From Bacteroidota bacterium (GTDB lineage Bacteria; Bacteroidota; Bacteroidia; Chitinophagales; Chitinophagaceae), in assembly GCA_023433265.1 (NCBI GenBank), contig JAEZDR010000179.1:1-49333 (forward strand): DNA of 49,333 bases, read 5' to 3'. Shown one piece after another: positions 48,190 through 49,333 of this stretch (positions within the stretch are counted from its first letter, which is position 1; the number at the start of each line of letters is the position of its first letter). The position numbers and the translations under genes were made by a program. A model generated the notes under the pieces. That model was not told the DNA's origin. It was given only the letters and a program-made list of their open reading frames with translations, and ran no database searches.

Positions 48190-49333
48190 TTAGAATTTTA
48201 TTTCCTCAATATTGGTGTCGAAGAAATGATATTCCGTAAGGAAGTAATCGTTATCTGCTTTAATTATAATGTTAGACTTGTATTTCCACTGCCACCTGCG
48301 CTTGATTGACCATATTCCTTTCGTCAGATGCGAATAAACTATCGGATGCACCATCAGTGTGAGTTTTCTATGCTGATGTGAGATCAGGTAGTGCATACGT
48401 TTTTCAATTTCATCCTCCAGCAGAAGCGTTGCAGATACCTTCCCTGTACCATTACAGGTAGGGCATAATTCCGAAGTATTGATGCTCATCTCCGGGCGCA
48501 TCCGCTGCCGGGTTAGTTGCATCAGGCCAAATTTGGAAATTGGAAGAGCAGAATGTTTAGCTCTGTCCCATTTCATAAAGCTATCCATGGCCTCCACCAC
48601 TTTCCGTTTATTGTCCGGAAGCTTCATGTCAATAAAGTCAACTACGATGATTCCGCCTATATCCCTAAGGCGAAGCTGCCTTGCTATCTCCTCTGCCGCT
48701 TCAAGGTTAGTTTCAAGCGCATTTTCCTCCTGGCTGTTACTAACGCTTTTATACCCACTGTTAACGTCTATCACATGGAGCGCTTCCGTATGCTCGATTA
48801 TCAGGTATGCCCCACTATTTAGATTAACTGTTTTACCAAAGGAAGCTTTTACCTGCTTGGTAACACCGTAATGGTCAAAAAGCGGTAAGCCGTTTTGATA
48901 CATTGTAACAATATCGGCTTTATGCGGTGCGATTTTTTGGATATAAGCTTTGGTATCGGCGTAAATGTTTTTGTCGTTTGTTACGATGCGATTGAAATCC
49001 TCGTTAAGCAGGTCACGTAACATGCTGGTTGCCCTACCTTGTTCGCTCAAGATCCTGCAAGGGGCAGATGCATCTTTAAGGTTGCGCTGGATTGTCTTCC
49101 ACATCTCAACAAGTTCATTCAGATCCTCGTGGAGCTCTGCTGTGTTTTTCCCTTCCGCCGCTGTACGTACGATGACTCCGAAGTTCTTCGGCCTGATTGC
49201 TTCAATTATACGTTGCAAACGCTTCCGCTCTTCACCGGAATGAATCTTTTTGGATACAGCAACTATCTCGTTGAACGGAGTAACAACTACGAACCGGCCG
49301 GGCAATGATATCTCACAGCTAAGCCTTGGGCCC
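48190..49333 (-). CDS. rng: Ribonuclease E/G (5' part missing)
   Basis: The gene continues beyond the right edge: the frame is open to base 49333, reading GPRLSCEISLPGRF before VVVTPFNEIVAVSKKI, which matches the middle of RNase G. The annotated 381 or so residues lack the N-terminal S1 domain. The catalytic metal-binding aspartates are present in VIDVNSGYKS and GIIVVDFIDMKLP, and the zinc link is CPTCNGTGK. RNase G matures 16S rRNA 5' ends and degrades mRNA. It is followed by era and der, both ribosome assembly factors, making a coherent rRNA/ribosome group. Confidence 0.95.
   Translation of the reverse strand, partial: GPRLSCEISLPGRFVVVTPFNEIVAVSKKIHSGEERKRLQRIIEAIRPKNFGVIVRTAAEGKNTAELHEDLNELVEMWKTIQRNLKDASAPCRILSEQGRATSMLRDLLNEDFNRIVTNDKNIYADTKAYIQKIAPHKADIVTMYQNGLPLFDHYGVTKQVKASFGKTVNLNSGAYLIIEHTEALHVIDVNSGYKSVSNSQEENALETNLEAAEEIARQLRLRDIGGIIVVDFIDMKLPDNKRKVVEAMDSFMKWDRAKHSALPISKFGLMQLTRQRMRPEMSINTSELCPTCNGTGKVSATLLLEDEIEKRMHYLISHQHRKLTLMVHPIVYSHLTKGIWSIKRRWQWKYKSNIIIKADNDYFLTEYHFFDTNIEEIKF

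Overview
The window looks like chromosomal DNA of a Bacteroidota bacterium, most likely family Chitinophagaceae or a close relative. The evidence is: sigma-A promoters of the Bacteroidota type (TTTG, 18-nt spacer, TAnnTTTG) in front of rpsU, the tRNA-tuf operon and a small membrane protein; start sites that almost all lack a Shine-Dalgarno (SD) sequence; two secreted proteins with C-terminal type IX secretion (T9SS) sorting domains; many signal-peptidase-II lipoproteins; and typical families such as DUF4954 and DUF4920. No prophage, insertion sequence, CRISPR array or plasmid gene was seen.

Layout. 1-4.4 kb: a truncated TonB-C-terminal protein, a polysaccharide-lyase-14-like lipoprotein and valS. 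4.4-10.3 kb: a translation block of rpsU, a Xer recombinase, hpf, tRNA-Thr/Tyr/Gly/Thr (with an interrupted extra tRNA-Gly copy), tuf, tRNA-Trp, secE and nusG. This block ends at a terminator after nusG instead of running into rplK-rpoBC. 10.3-13.6 kb: a DUF4920 protein, tex and a small lipoprotein. 14.0-17.5 kb: a tight four-gene operon of exported proteins of unknown function, two of them paralogues with C-terminal TPR-like helices. 17.6-25.4 kb: an ELWxSDGT-repeat T9SS protein, a radical SAM/SPASM enzyme, an M1 peptidase with a T9SS tail, a LacI-type regulator and a PL1 pectate lyase. 25.5-30.6 kb: pepP, a CBS-domain protein, a Bacteroidota family of unknown function beside short tandem repeats, a DinB-like protein, a frameshifted WYL regulator and tRNA-Glu. 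30.8-33.1 kb: gap-pgk. 33.3-34.3 kb: lemA and a TPM protein. 34.5-38.4 kb: a complete stressosome operon (rsbR, rsbS, rsbT, an RsbT-RsbX fusion and a histidine kinase). 38.5-45.9 kb: icd, a glycosyltransferase, tRNA-Gly, tRNA-Leu, glmS and a DUF4954 protein. 45.9-49.3 kb (minus strand): rng (cut by the edge), era and der, a ribosome and RNA maturation group.

Most interesting signals. (1) Three intergenic regions carry four tandem arrays with an exact 11-bp period. The array sequences differ, but most share a TAG or TAGC core, and each region has a CCCT...AGGG inverted repeat next to the array. This looks like one class of intergenic element. (2) rpsU is the only gene seen with a near-perfect SD, which fits bS21 autoregulation as described in Flavobacterium. 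(3) A perfect 18-bp palindrome lies just upstream of the stressosome operon, whose predicted output is a histidine kinase and not sigma-B. (4) A tRNA-Gly copy is interrupted by a GC-rich palindrome next to the intact gene. (5) The 14-17.5 kb operon is the best candidate for an undescribed exported system. All functional statements come from reading the sequence and general family knowledge; no database search was run.
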